Below, one piece after another: positions 17,244-26,561 of a stretch of DNA of 64,000 bases; position 1 is the first letter of the stretch; every line of letters begins with the position of its first letter. A model generated the notes under the pieces. It was not told the DNA's origin. It saw only the letters and a program-made list of their open reading frames with translations, and made no database searches. The DNA is from an uncultured Odoribacter sp. Its GTDB lineage: Bacteria > Bacteroidota > Bacteroidia > Bacteroidales > Marinifilaceae. The stretch spans positions 1-64,000 of the forward strand of contig CALUKF010000005.1 of the NCBI GenBank assembly GCA_944321145.1, given 5' to 3'. The translations under genes were made by a program, and so were the position numbers.

Positions 17244-18152
17244 TTAATGTGTGAGTAGACCTTTGGTGACAAATCGACGGAAATAGATGAGCATAAGACC
17301 TTTGTATGGCGTTCCACGGAATAGGTAGCCGAGGGCAATCAGGCAGGTGGCAATCCATTTTGCGCCTTCCTTGACAATGGCTTTCAGGTAGGCGGCGTGG
17401 GAATGGTTCAGGGTGCGGAGGCGTTCACTTTTGCCTGCGCCTTCTGCTAGTTGCCGGATATAACTTCGGGTCGTACGTTTTTCAGGGATGATGTGCTGGA
17501 TTTCAATGTCGGGGAAATAGTAAATCTTCTTGCCTTGTCTTTTCAGGGTGTTGAAGAGTTCCTTTTCCTCGCCTCCCATCAAGTTGTCTTTGCACCTGCC
17601 GAGGGCTGTATTGAACCCGCCTTCGGGCACGTTTGCCCGCCGGATGCCCATATTGGCTCCGATGGGATAACTTTTGCCTTTGAAAAGGCAGGTTTTTTGA
17701 CCTTTGTCAATGGCAGAAACCCAGATGTAAGTCCATTTCCCAAGCCAGGGCGGAGTATGCCCGCTCTCAAATAGGGGAGTGATTTTACCGCCGAATGCGG
17801 CAGCATCCGGATAGCGTTGCAGGTATTCTGCCAAGTGTTGCAGATAATCTTTTTCCACGAATGAGTCATCGTCCAGGAAAACGAACGTTGTGCCTTGTGC
17901 TTCCTGCATGCCTCGGTTGCGGGCATAAGACAAGCCTTGTCGAGTTTCTAAAAAATAGCGGTAGCGGACAGCCGGGTAGGCGGATTGGAAACGGCGGCAT
18001 TCGGCTGCCGTGTTGTCTGTGCTGTTGTTGTCTACCAATACAATTTCGAACCGTTCGGGCGGGAAAGCATTGGTGGCAATGCGTTCGAGCGTCCGGTAAA
18101 TGTATCTGTCTCTGTTGTATGTACACACTATAATAGAAATTTCGGTGCTCAT
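17244..18152 (-). CDS. Glycosyltransferase family 2
   Basis: 302 residues. The GT-A fold start ISIIVCTYNRDRYI, the nucleotide site FEIVLVDNNSTDNT and the metal site FVFLDDDSFVEKDYL are all present, followed by a C-terminal membrane-near segment rich in basic and hydrophobic residues. An inverting transferase of a surface glycan; substrates unknown. First gene of a two-gene minus-strand unit and divergent from the GT4 gene at 18227. Confidence 0.9.
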   Translation of the reverse strand: MSTEISIIVCTYNRDRYIYRTLERIATNAFPPERFEIVLVDNNSTDNTAAECRRFQSAYPAVRYRYFLETRQGLSYARNRGMQEAQGTTFVFLDDDSFVEKDYLQHLAEYLQRYPDAAAFGGKITPLFESGHTPPWLGKWTYIWVSAIDKGQKTCLFKGKSYPIGANMGIRRANVPEGGFNTALGRCKDNLMGGEEKELFNTLKRQGKKIYYFPDIEIQHIIPEKRTTRSYIRQLAEGAGKSERLRTLNHSHAAYLKAIVKEGAKWIATCLIALGYLFRGTPYKGLMLIYFRRFVTKGLLTH

Positions 18153-18226
18153 GTCTGTTTTCTTGCAATTTGATATGCCAAAGATAATAATATTTGCTAT
18201 TTTTGGTTGTTGTTTAAATCAATTTT

Positions 18227-19360
18227 ATGCGAATAGTCATTTTAGGTCCGGCTCATCCTTACCGGGGAGGCATTGCAGCCCTGAATGAGCGTTTGGCAAT
18301 AGAGTTACAAAAAGCGGGACATGAGGTTACCTTGTTGAATTTCAAGGTGCAGTATCCCGATTTTCTCTTTCCGGGGAAGACACAATACACCACAGATGCA
18401 GCTCCGGAAGGGTTGCAGATTGTCCGGAAAGTCAATTCTGTCAATCCCTTGAATTGGTTGTCTACGGGATATTTTTTGCGACGGATGGTGCCGGATTTAG
18501 TGCTTGTGCGCTTCTGGTTGCCTTTTATGGGACCGGCGTTGGGCACGATTTGTCGTTTGGCTCGGAGAAATCGGCATACAAAAGTCATTTGCATTGCCGA
18601 TAATATCATCCCACACGAAAAGCGTCCGGGCGACCGTCTTTTCACTCGCTGGTTTGTGGGTGGGGTGGATGGTTTTCTTGCCATGTCGAAAGAAGTGTTT
18701 CAGGACATTGCACTTTTTGTGCGGAATCCTCGCCGTGTTTTTGCGCCGCATCCGATTTATGACCACTATGGCGTGAAAATCAGCCGAGAAGAGGCCTTGC
18801 AGCAATTACATTTGGATCCGTCTTTCCATTACCTTTTGTTTTTCGGGTTTATTCGTGACTACAAAGGTTTGGACTTGCTCTTGGGTGCCATGGCGGACGA
18901 AAGAATTCGGGAGAAACCGTTGAAATTGATTGTAGCAGGTGAATATTACGGTAATCAAATGTACTATGAATCATTGATTGAGCGTTACAAATTACGCGAC
19001 CGCTTGGTGATGCACACCGAATACATCCCTTCCCATCAGATCAATCGTTATTTTTGTGCTGCAGATTTGATTGTACAACCCTATAAATCAGCCACACAGA
19101 GTGGAGTGACCCAAATTGGCTATCATTTCGACAAACCTATGCTGGTGACCAATGTGGGTGGATTGGGAGAAATCATTGCCGATGGTCGTTCTGGTTATGT
19201 TGTTGCGCCGGAAAGCCATGCCATTGCAGATGCTATCGTTGATTTTTACGACAACGGGCGCGAAGAGGCATTCGTGGCAGAAACCAGGCAGTTGAAAGCC
19301 TGTTTTTCGTGGGAGAATTTTACGGAGAAGATATTTTCAATTTATAATGAAATAAAATGA
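18227..19360 (+). CDS. Glycosyltransferase family 4
   Basis: 377 residues with GT-B organisation. The N-terminal domain starts GPAHPYRGGIAALNERLAIEL (Gly-rich acceptor loop). The C-terminal domain has LLFFGFIRDYKGLDLLLGAM, AADLIVQPYKSATQSGVTQIGY (E/D-x7-E region degenerate) and a UDP-sugar-side NVGGLGEIIADG. A retaining sugar transferase of an envelope polymer; specificity cannot be read. One base separates its stop from the methyltransferase start, so they are one unit. Confidence 0.88.
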   Translation: MRIVILGPAHPYRGGIAALNERLAIELQKAGHEVTLLNFKVQYPDFLFPGKTQYTTDAAPEGLQIVRKVNSVNPLNWLSTGYFLRRMVPDLVLVRFWLPFMGPALGTICRLARRNRHTKVICIADNIIPHEKRPGDRLFTRWFVGGVDGFLAMSKEVFQDIALFVRNPRRVFAPHPIYDHYGVKISREEALQQLHLDPSFHYLLFFGFIRDYKGLDLLLGAMADERIREKPLKLIVAGEYYGNQMYYESLIERYKLRDRLVMHTEYIPSHQINRYFCAADLIVQPYKSATQSGVTQIGYHFDKPMLVTNVGGLGEIIADGRSGYVVAPESHAIADAIVDFYDNGREEAFVAETRQLKACFSWENFTEKIFSIYNEIK

Positions 19361-19361
19361 T

Positions 19362-20147
19362 ATGCAGGAGAGACATTTAGATGGTCAGCGTTACTTTAAG
19401 GAGTTGGCATATACGTCAGAGAAATATTTGATTCCTTTTATTGAGAGCGAACTGCCCGTGACGCCTGGAATGCGGGTGCTGGAAATCGGTTGTGGCATGG
19501 GCGGCAATTTGGCGCCTTTTGTAGAGCGGGGATGCCGGGTAACCGGAGTAGATTTGGGGCAGGACAGAATAGCCAATGCCGCACAGATGCTCCATGCCGA
19601 GGGTAATCCTGATATTGAATTGATTGCTGCTGATATTTTTACGGTCTCTCATTTGCATCGGTGCTTTGACCTGATTGTGGTACATGATGTCATTGAGCAT
19701 ATTCCTGAGAAAGACCGTTTCTTTGAATCTGTGCGGGAATTTCTAAAACCGGGCGGACTGCTCTTTATGGCTTTCCCGGCGTGGCAAATGCCTTTCGGAG
19801 GGCAGCAACAGATTTGCCGCAGCCGCCTGTTGTCTCACCTGCCTTTCTTTCACTTGTTGCCGCGTCCTCTCTACAAGGGCATGCTCACACTTTTCAAAGA
19901 ACCGCAGGGGACAATTGCCGAGTTGCTTTCTATTAAGGAATGTGGTATTTCGATAGGACAATTCCGGCGCTACCTGAAAAAGCACCATTATTCCATCCGC
20001 CGGCAGATGCTTTATTTTATCAACCCGCATTACGAAATCAAGTTTCATTTGCGTCCTCGCCGCCTTGCCCGCTGGTTGGGCAAATGCCCTTATGTTCGCA
20101 ATTTCTTCTGCACCTCTGCTTTCTTCCTCTTGAAAGACCAATTATAA
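19362..20147 (+). CDS. Class I SAM-dependent methyltransferase
   Basis: 261 residues. SAM-binding motif I is VLEIGCGMGGNLAPF near residue 40, followed by the acidic VTGVDLGQDRI, and motif IV is FDLIVVHDVIEHIPEKDRF. The family (Methyltransf_11/23) often methylates sugars or quinones; its tight coupling to a GT4 gene points to modification of a glycan. Nothing in the C-terminal half identifies the acceptor. Confidence 0.88.
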   Translation: MQERHLDGQRYFKELAYTSEKYLIPFIESELPVTPGMRVLEIGCGMGGNLAPFVERGCRVTGVDLGQDRIANAAQMLHAEGNPDIELIAADIFTVSHLHRCFDLIVVHDVIEHIPEKDRFFESVREFLKPGGLLFMAFPAWQMPFGGQQQICRSRLLSHLPFFHLLPRPLYKGMLTLFKEPQGTIAELLSIKECGISIGQFRRYLKKHHYSIRRQMLYFINPHYEIKFHLRPRRLARWLGKCPYVRNFFCTSAFFLLKDQL

Positions 20148-20205
20148 GCAATTTTCGAGGATAGCTGCTTGTCTTTTGCCTTTGGGTAAATCCGTGAGAG
20201 GCGAG

Positions 20206-20245
20206 GATAAAAATGGGGGGATGCGCCTGGCGGCAACATCCCCCT
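20206..20245 (-). terminator. Intrinsic terminator of the PpiD-like gene
   Basis: On the minus strand GGGGGATG pairs with CATCCCCC around a 13-nt loop and is followed by ATTTTTA. It lies 24 bp after the stop at 20269. Confidence 0.75.
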
Positions 20246-20268
20246 CGTATGTAGAAAGGAGGTTTCTA

Positions 20269-22389
20269 CTAATAGAACTTGTATCTTTGGTCTTTCACCT
20301 CTCCGTGCTTGATGATAGCCTGAAGGGCTTGGTAATTGGCGCGGTAAAGGTTCATTTGCTCCTGCGTTGCTTTGGCTTCTGCCAGCATATCCGGAGTGAC
20401 TTCTTCGGTAGTGCGGTTGTTTACCATAATGACAAACACGCCTTGGTTGCCTTCAATCGGAGCGGATATTTTGCCTTGCTCCAGCAAAGAAGCTGCTGCA
20501 ATGACACGCGGTTCGATGCCGGCTCCCGGGATTTGGAAAGAATTGAAACTTACTTCGGTTGCTTCTTTTACATCCTCACCTGCCTTTTGGGCAACAGAAA
20601 GCAAACTTTCGCTGCCTCCCATCATGCCGGCGAGTTCTTTTTTCAGTATCTCGGCTTTTTTCTTTTGGGTCAGGATGCGTTTGATGGTTACTGCCACATC
20701 ATTGATGGGGGCTGTGCCCTCTTCGTTGATTTGTGTCAATACGGCAACTGTGTATTTGTCCCCATTCGTGAAGATGATGGACTCATCGGTCGTGTGTACC
20801 ACTCCCGGCTTTTCTGCCAAGTAAATCTGGCGGATCATCTCGCGGGCGTCCTCCATGCCGGCTATGCCCCGGTCGTTTTTGTTTACGGTGGCAATCCGTT
20901 TGGTCAAACCTGTTTCTTCTGCTTTCTTATCGAAGTCTGCAGCGCTGTTGATGTTGGTTGCGAAACTGCGGGCATCGTTATAAATCTTGTTGGTCGTTTT
21001 ATTGGAGGGAATTACCTCTTTTTCGATGGTTGCCATTTGGATTTTTTCCTCCGGCTTAGCCATATCGGTGATTTCTACCACGTGTGCCCCGAATTGGGTT
21101 ACTACGACTTTCAGGTCGTTTTTCTTTGCGAAGAATACGCTGTCGCTGAAAGGCTGTACCATCATGTTTTGACGGAACCAACCCAAGTCTCCGCCGTTTA
21201 CGGCAGAATTTTGGTCAATAGAGTTTGCTCTTGCCAATTCTTCGAAATCTGCACCGTTTTTCAACAGGTTGGCAAGGCTGTCAGCAATGGCTTTTGCTTG
21301 TTCATAACCGACTGTACGCGGGTCGATGAGGATGTGGCGTGCACGCACAGAATCCGGCAGCATCCGCTTGCTCCCCACACGCGAGATTTTATAGGCATTG
21401 TTTTCCAAATAAGGTCCGAATACGCCGCCTTTGTCTGAGAAAAGGAAGTCGGCAAGGCTGTCATTGCTGATTTCATTTCTCTTATAATAGGTCAAGTCAG
21501 CTTTCACGTCTGACGAAAGGTTTACAAATTCCATCGGGTCTTCGCTTGCTGCAAATTCCTCTACCAGCTCTTTTACGGTTTTTTCCGTATCGGTGTAGTC
21601 TTCACCGGAAGGGTCAATGTCGAAATTGACATAGGCGATTCTTCTGGATTCTGCCTGTTGGAACCGAGCCTTGTTTTCGTTATAGTAAGCCTTGATTTCT
21701 TCGTTGCTAATCTGAATGGTCGAATCGTCAATCGTGTTGTAGTTTTTCACGATGTAGCTGATGTCGGCTTTAGAGGCATTGCCTTCTGTGTTGGCTTTTG
21801 CTTGTGCGTCAGTGACGAACATGGCTTTTGCCACGAGGTCGCCGTACTTGCTCAGCATGCGGTTGTCGGTGACTTCCCGTTCGATGTTCAACCAATAAGC
21901 CCGGTCTGCCGGATTGGGGGAAGCGAGAATCTGCTGCACAATCTGGCGTGCACGCTCCCGGTCAACAACTCCCGTATTGGGGTCGGCAAAAAGCTGGCGT
22001 ACGGCAGGCGTCATGTTGTCGCCCAACAATACGTCGTACAATTCGTCTCCTCCCACAGTCAGTCCCAACTCTTCATATTCCGTTCCCATCAGTTTCTCCA
22101 TCACCATTTGTTGCCAAATGTTGTTTTGGAGCATGACTTGCTGTTCTTCCGTCAGGGAAGACAATCCGTTGGTCATTTTCACTAACTCTTCCTGTTGGGT
22201 CAGTGTGTTTTGGTAATCGATAATCGATACGCTTTCACCTGCGATTTCCCCAACTTGGTTGCGTTCACCGCTGAACATACTGGAACCGGAGCTCAACGCG
22301 TCTCCGACGATAAATGCTATCAAAGCAAGACCTATTACAATGCTGACGAGTAAACCGCCGCGGTCTCTAATTGTCTGTAATGCTGCCAT
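20269..22389 (-). CDS. PpiD-like periplasmic peptidyl-prolyl isomerase/foldase
   Basis: 706 residues: one N-terminal membrane helix (about 12-32, LLVSIVIGLALIAFIVGDAL), a SurA_N-like chaperone part, a parvulin domain at about 345-445 (RARHILIDPRTVGYEQA ... NGGDLGWFRQNMMVQPFSD ... GAHVVEIT) and a second half with another parvulin-like remnant. PpiD proteins are anchored in the inner membrane and help newly exported proteins fold. Length and order match Bacteroidota homologues. A short gap of about 90 bp separates it from topA. Confidence 0.9.
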   Translation of the reverse strand: MAALQTIRDRGGLLVSIVIGLALIAFIVGDALSSGSSMFSGERNQVGEIAGESVSIIDYQNTLTQQEELVKMTNGLSSLTEEQQVMLQNNIWQQMVMEKLMGTEYEELGLTVGGDELYDVLLGDNMTPAVRQLFADPNTGVVDRERARQIVQQILASPNPADRAYWLNIEREVTDNRMLSKYGDLVAKAMFVTDAQAKANTEGNASKADISYIVKNYNTIDDSTIQISNEEIKAYYNENKARFQQAESRRIAYVNFDIDPSGEDYTDTEKTVKELVEEFAASEDPMEFVNLSSDVKADLTYYKRNEISNDSLADFLFSDKGGVFGPYLENNAYKISRVGSKRMLPDSVRARHILIDPRTVGYEQAKAIADSLANLLKNGADFEELARANSIDQNSAVNGGDLGWFRQNMMVQPFSDSVFFAKKNDLKVVVTQFGAHVVEITDMAKPEEKIQMATIEKEVIPSNKTTNKIYNDARSFATNINSAADFDKKAEETGLTKRIATVNKNDRGIAGMEDAREMIRQIYLAEKPGVVHTTDESIIFTNGDKYTVAVLTQINEEGTAPINDVAVTIKRILTQKKKAEILKKELAGMMGGSESLLSVAQKAGEDVKEATEVSFNSFQIPGAGIEPRVIAAASLLEQGKISAPIEGNQGVFVIMVNNRTTEEVTPDMLAEAKATQEQMNLYRANYQALQAIIKHGEVKDQRYKFY

Positions 22390-22482
22390 TTATTAATAGT
22401 TTTAATGTTTTTTGCAATACTCCATTTCAGGGGTACGAAGGTATATAAATCTGTGCTCTTATGCAAATAATTTCATCCTATT

Positions 22483-24858
22483 TTATTTTTCTGTTTTTTT
22501 CTTTGTGCTTCTTTTAGTGGTCTTGGACGAAGCGGCAGCCTTTGTCTTGCTGGCGGAAGCCGTTTTGGCAGAGGACTTTTTCGTCTTTTGGGCTGTTTCT
22601 TTTTCAATGATTTCCATACATTTCTCCAAAGTCAGCTCTTCGGCTTTCAAAGTCTTTGGAATCTTGTAATTGGATTTGTTGAAGCAGATATAAGGACCAT
22701 AGCGTCCGTTTAATATTTGTACGCCGTTGTCGAAAACCCGTATCTGTTTTTGGCGGTCGCTTTCGCGTTTTTCTTCAATGCGTGCGATGGCGGTTTCCAA
22801 AGTAATCGTGCCCGGTTCGTCCTCGCCCTTTTTCAGGGATACGAAAGCGTTGTTGTGCTTGATGTAAGGGCCAAAACGCCCGATGGCTACCGACACTTCT
22901 TTGCCTTCATATTCTCCGAGTTTTCGTGGGAACTTGAACAGCGCGAGTGCTTCTTCCAGCGTGATGGTTTCCAGCAATTGCCCCTTTTGCAGTCCGGCGT
23001 AGCGCGCCTGCTCGCCTTCTCCGATTTGTGCGATGGGTCCGAACCGTCCGATGCGGACGCTGACCGGCTCTCCGGATGCCGGATCTGTCCCCAAAAGGCG
23101 TTCCCCGCTGTTGCGTTCGGAGTTTTTCAGCGTAGACTCTACATTTTCATGGAAGGGACTGTAAAATTCGCCAATCATTTTCTGCCATTCTTCTTTGCCT
23201 TCTGCCACCCGGTCGAGCGATTCTTCCGCTTCGGCAGTGAAATTGTAGTCCATGATGTTTTTGAAGTGTGCTGAAAGGAAGTCGGTGACTACCATGCCCA
23301 TATCCGACGGGAAGAGTTTTTTCTTTTCTGCACCGAATGTTTTCTTGGATACGCTGCTCTTGATATCTTTCCCTTTCAGGGTCAGCGTTACCACTTCTTT
23401 TTCCACTCCTTCTCGGGACTCGCGGATGATATACCCCCGGTTCTGGATGGTTGTGATGGTCGGGGCGTATGTCGAAGGGCGTCCGATGCCCAATGCCTCC
23501 ATTTTCTTTACCAGGCTGGCTTCCGTGTAACGCGGCGGATGTTGCGTGAATTGCTCTTGTGCCGTAATGGCTTGGCGTTCCAGCCGGTCGCCTTTTTTTT
23601 TTTTTTGCAGCAAGTCGGTATGCTCGTCTTCCGTCTCGTCGTCATACGACTCCATATATACACGCAGGAAACCGTCAAACGTGATGACCTCGCCGATGGC
23701 GGTGAAAGGCTCTTTCCGGTTCGACAGGGAAATGACGATGCTGGTGCGTTCCAATTCGGCATTTGCCATTTGCGACGCCAGCGTGCGTTTATAAATCAGT
23801 TCATACAATTGTTGTTCATTGCGGTCGCCCTCAATGGTGGGGCGGTTCATGTAAGTCGGGCGGATGGCTTCATGCGCTTCTTGCGCCCCTTTGGTTTTGG
23901 TGGCATAATTCCGGGGCTGGGAATACCGTTCGCCCAGCGTCGTGCGAATGACCTCCTTTGCTGTGTTAATGGCAAGTGCGGACAGGTTCACGGAGTCTGT
24001 ACGCATATAGGTAATCAACCCGTGTTCATATAATTTCTGCGCAACCGCCATGGTTTGTGACACAGACAAACCCAATTTGCGGGAAGCCTCCTGCTGCAAA
24101 GTCGAGGTGGTAAAAGGCGGTGCAGGCTTGCGGAGGGTCGGTTTGGTTTCTACGCTTGCCACCGTAAATTCTGCATCGCGGCAGGCTTCTATATAGGCGA
24201 GGGCGGCTTCCTTGCTGGCGAAACGCTCCTGCACCTCTGCTTTCAACGTGGCATGGGCGGCAGTGGCGAATTGCCCTGTCACGCGGTAATATGCCTGCTC
24301 TTTAAACGCATTGATTTCCCGTTCCCGTTCGACAATCAACCTTACGGCAACCGATTGTACACGCCCTGCCGACAACGAGGGTTTCACTTTTTTCCACAAC
24401 ACGGGCGATACCTCAAACCCCACCAGCCGGTCCAACACCCTCCGTGCCTGTTGGGCATCTACCAAATTCTTGTCAATATTCCTCGGATGTGCAATCGCAT
24501 ACAGGATGGCATCCTTTGTAATTTCATGGAATACAATGCGCTTTGTGTTCTCCGGTTTTAGTTTCAGTACCTCAAACAAATGCCAGGCAATGGCTTCTCC
24601 CTCGCGGTCCTCATCGGAAGCCAGCCACACGGTCTTTGCTTCCTTTGCCAATGCCTTCAATTCCTTCACAACCATTTTCTTGTCTGCGGATATTTCATAT
24701 TTCGGTTGGAAATTATGTTCAATATCCACGCCCAAATCCTTTTTCTCCAAATCCCGGATATGCCCGAAGCTCGATTTGACCGTAAACCCTTTGCCCAGAA
24801 ACTGCTCAATGGTTTTGGCCTTTGCCGGAGACTCGACTATCACTAAGTTCTCTATCAT
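22483..24858 (-). CDS. topA: DNA topoisomerase I
   Basis: 791 residues. The Toprim domain starts NLVIVESPAKAKTIEQFLG with WLASDEDREGEAIAWHL (the acidic DxDxxG-like triad). The active-site tyrosine is in GLITYMRTDSVNLS near residue 290. After the core come Bacteroidota-type C-terminal repeats (VRIGRFGPIAQIG, VAIGRFGPYIKHN, LNGRYGPYICF) in place of Cys4 zinc fingers, then a Lys/Ala/Ser-rich tail. The enzyme relaxes negative supercoils. A run of 14 A (23593-23606 as T on the top strand) encodes Gln-Lys-Lys-Lys-Lys around residue 420, an unusual length for an essential gene. Confidence 0.96.
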   Translation of the reverse strand: MIENLVIVESPAKAKTIEQFLGKGFTVKSSFGHIRDLEKKDLGVDIEHNFQPKYEISADKKMVVKELKALAKEAKTVWLASDEDREGEAIAWHLFEVLKLKPENTKRIVFHEITKDAILYAIAHPRNIDKNLVDAQQARRVLDRLVGFEVSPVLWKKVKPSLSAGRVQSVAVRLIVEREREINAFKEQAYYRVTGQFATAAHATLKAEVQERFASKEAALAYIEACRDAEFTVASVETKPTLRKPAPPFTTSTLQQEASRKLGLSVSQTMAVAQKLYEHGLITYMRTDSVNLSALAINTAKEVIRTTLGERYSQPRNYATKTKGAQEAHEAIRPTYMNRPTIEGDRNEQQLYELIYKRTLASQMANAELERTSIVISLSNRKEPFTAIGEVITFDGFLRVYMESYDDETEDEHTDLLQKKKKGDRLERQAITAQEQFTQHPPRYTEASLVKKMEALGIGRPSTYAPTITTIQNRGYIIRESREGVEKEVVTLTLKGKDIKSSVSKKTFGAEKKKLFPSDMGMVVTDFLSAHFKNIMDYNFTAEAEESLDRVAEGKEEWQKMIGEFYSPFHENVESTLKNSERNSGERLLGTDPASGEPVSVRIGRFGPIAQIGEGEQARYAGLQKGQLLETITLEEALALFKFPRKLGEYEGKEVSVAIGRFGPYIKHNNAFVSLKKGEDEPGTITLETAIARIEEKRESDRQKQIRVFDNGVQILNGRYGPYICFNKSNYKIPKTLKAEELTLEKCMEIIEKETAQKTKKSSAKTASASKTKAAASSKTTKRSTKKKTEK
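23593..23606 (-). repeat. 14-base homopolymer inside topA
   Basis: Fourteen T on the top strand, read as A on the coding strand, form codons CAA AAA AAA AAA AAA. Any gain or loss of one base would shift the frame in the middle of topoisomerase I. Confidence 0.9.
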
Positions 24859-24963
24859 ATTCTAAACCTGCAAGCGTTTTTATACGCCAAAGTTAATGTT
24901 TCAAAATCAGGCTGCAAACCTACGAAAAAAAACAATAACTCAAAAAACACTTGTGCGAAATTA

Positions 24964-25004
24964 TAAAAAAAGCCCTCCGGAGCACGAAGGCATGCCGGAG
25001 GGCT
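24964..25004 (-). terminator. Intrinsic terminator of kbl
   Basis: AGCCCTCCGG and CCGGAGGGCT form a perfect 10-bp stem with a 14-nt loop; on the minus strand it is followed by TTTTTTT. It starts 19 bp after the kbl stop. Confidence 0.92.
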
Positions 25005-25022
25005 CAGGGTATGTGCATGGAG

Positions 25023-26213
25023 TTATTTAATGACATTCAACTTCTTGCCAATCTTGATGAAGGCAGCGATGGCGCGGTCAAGCTGTTCGCGCGTGTGGGC
25101 AGCGGAAAGCTGGATGCGGATGCGTGCCTGTCCTTTCGGAACCACCGGATAGTAGAAACCAGTGACGTAGATGTTCTCTTTTTGCAGTTCGGCAGCGAAT
25201 TGCTGTGAGAGGACTGCATCGTAGAGCATCAGGGCGGCAATGGCCGATTCAGACGGCTTGATGTCGAAACCTGCCTCAACCAATTTTGTGCGGAAGTAAA
25301 CGGCGTTCTCCATTACTTTGTCGCGCAATGCCGTGCTTTCCATGAGCATGTTGAATACTTCGATGGAAGCCCCGCAAACTGCCGGAGACAAGGAGTTGGA
25401 GAAAAGATAAGGCCGTGAACGCTGGCGCAGCATCTCGATGATTTCCTTCTTGCCGGTGGTATATCCGCCCATGGCGCCGCCGAGGGCTTTGCCGAGCGTG
25501 CCGGTGAAAATATCAATGCGGTCCATCACGCCATTGTATTCAGCGGAGCCGCGTCCCGTCTTGCCGATGAAGCCGGCTGCATGGCTGTCGTCCACCATGA
25601 CGAGGGCATTGTATTTCTCGGCAAGGTCGCAAATCTCTTTCAGTTTGGCGATGTCGCCGTCCATAGAGAACACGCCGTCCGTCACGATGATGCGGAAACG
25701 CTGTGCCTGTGCGATTTTCAATTGCTCTTCGAGGTCTGCCATGTCGGCATGTTTATAACGGTAGCGCACAGCCTTGCAGAGGCGCACGCCGTCGATGATG
25801 GAAGCATGGTTGAGCTCGTCGGAGATGATGGCGTCTTCTTGGTTGAAGAGCGGCTCGAACACTCCGCCGTTGGCGTCAAAGCAAGCAGCGTAGAGGATGG
25901 TATCCTCCGTGCCGAAAAATTGGGCGATTTTTCCTTCCAATTCTTTGTGGATATCTTGCGTGCCGCAGATGAAGCGCACGGATGCCATGCCGTAGCCCCG
26001 GTCGTCGAGTGCCTTCTTGGCAGCTGCGATTACCCGTGGGTTGTCTGCCAGCCCGAGGTAGTTGTTGGCACAGAAATTCAATACGGATTCTCCCGTAGTC
26101 AATTTGATTTCAGCTCCTTGTGGAGTGCAGATGATGCGCTCGGCTTTGTATAAGCCTGCATCTTTGATGGACTGTATTTCAGTCTTCAGATAGTCTTGAA
26201 ATTTTCCGTACAT
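25023..26213 (-). CDS. kbl: Glycine C-acetyltransferase (2-amino-3-ketobutyrate CoA ligase)
   Basis: 396 residues, the family's usual length. The start MYGKFQDYLKTEIQSIKDAGLYK and the block NFCANNYLGLADNPRV are typical of the alpha-oxoamine synthase family; the PLP lysine lies in FTGTLGKALGGAMGGYTTG and DDSHAAGFIGKTGRG is present. It converts 2-amino-3-oxobutyrate plus CoA to glycine and acetyl-CoA in threonine breakdown, in the cytoplasm. The partner threonine dehydrogenase is not next to it. A family member with another acyl substrate cannot be fully excluded, but the overall match to KBL is strong. TAATTTTG on the minus strand (26246-26253) may be its -7 box. Confidence 0.92.
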   Translation of the reverse strand: MYGKFQDYLKTEIQSIKDAGLYKAERIICTPQGAEIKLTTGESVLNFCANNYLGLADNPRVIAAAKKALDDRGYGMASVRFICGTQDIHKELEGKIAQFFGTEDTILYAACFDANGGVFEPLFNQEDAIISDELNHASIIDGVRLCKAVRYRYKHADMADLEEQLKIAQAQRFRIIVTDGVFSMDGDIAKLKEICDLAEKYNALVMVDDSHAAGFIGKTGRGSAEYNGVMDRIDIFTGTLGKALGGAMGGYTTGKKEIIEMLRQRSRPYLFSNSLSPAVCGASIEVFNMLMESTALRDKVMENAVYFRTKLVEAGFDIKPSESAIAALMLYDAVLSQQFAAELQKENIYVTGFYYPVVPKGQARIRIQLSAAHTREQLDRAIAAFIKIGKKLNVIK

Positions 26214-26326
26214 AGCTGTAAAATTTGCTTTGTGTAATTTGACCTCAAAATTATAGCTTTTTTGGGAGATTGTGTCTCTTGTGCGAGGATTTTTTCGTAT
26301 GCGGGGGAAGTTTCTAGAAAATTATT

Positions 26327-26356
26327 TTTGGAGGAAAGAAATAATGTGTATTTTTG
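26327..26356 (+). promoter_or_regulatory. Promoter of the riboflavin operon
   Basis: TTTG (26327-26330), 18 bp, TATTTTTG (26349-26356). Transcription would begin near 26362, about 20 bases before the FMN riboswitch. Confidence 0.72.
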
Positions 26357-26379
26357 GGGCGTTGTTTTAGAAATGATTT

Positions 26380-26491
26380 CTTCAGGGCAGGGTGGAAATC
26401 CCTACCGGCGGTGATAGTCCGCGACTCCCTGGATGGGGACTGAATCGGTGGAATTCCGATACCGACGGTGAGAGTCCGGATGGAAGAAGAG
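26380..26491 (+). promoter_or_regulatory. FMN riboswitch (RFN element)
   Basis: All hallmark blocks of the RFN aptamer are present in order: CAGGGCAGGGTG, AATCCCTACCGGCGGTGAT, AGTCCGCGACTCC, GGTGGAATTCCGATACCGAC and GGTGAGAGTCCGGATGGAAG, closed by the TCTTC/GAAGA P1 stem. It binds flavin mononucleotide and switches off riboflavin synthesis genes. It is followed by an intrinsic terminator and ribD. Confidence 0.97.
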
Positions 26492-26534
26492 ACTGGACAA
26501 TGGCTTGGTTTTTCACTGTGTCTTTGTTGGTATG

Positions 26535-26558
26535 CCCTGAAGCGATTCAGGGTTTTTT
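26535..26558 (+). terminator. Riboswitch expression-platform terminator
   Basis: CCCTGA pairs with TCAGGG around AGCGAT and is followed by TTTTTT, ending four bases before the ribD ATG. The 3' arm CAGGG is also the only purine-rich stretch near the start, so the same hairpin could hide the ribosome site. Confidence 0.88.
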
Positions 26559-26561
26559 ATT

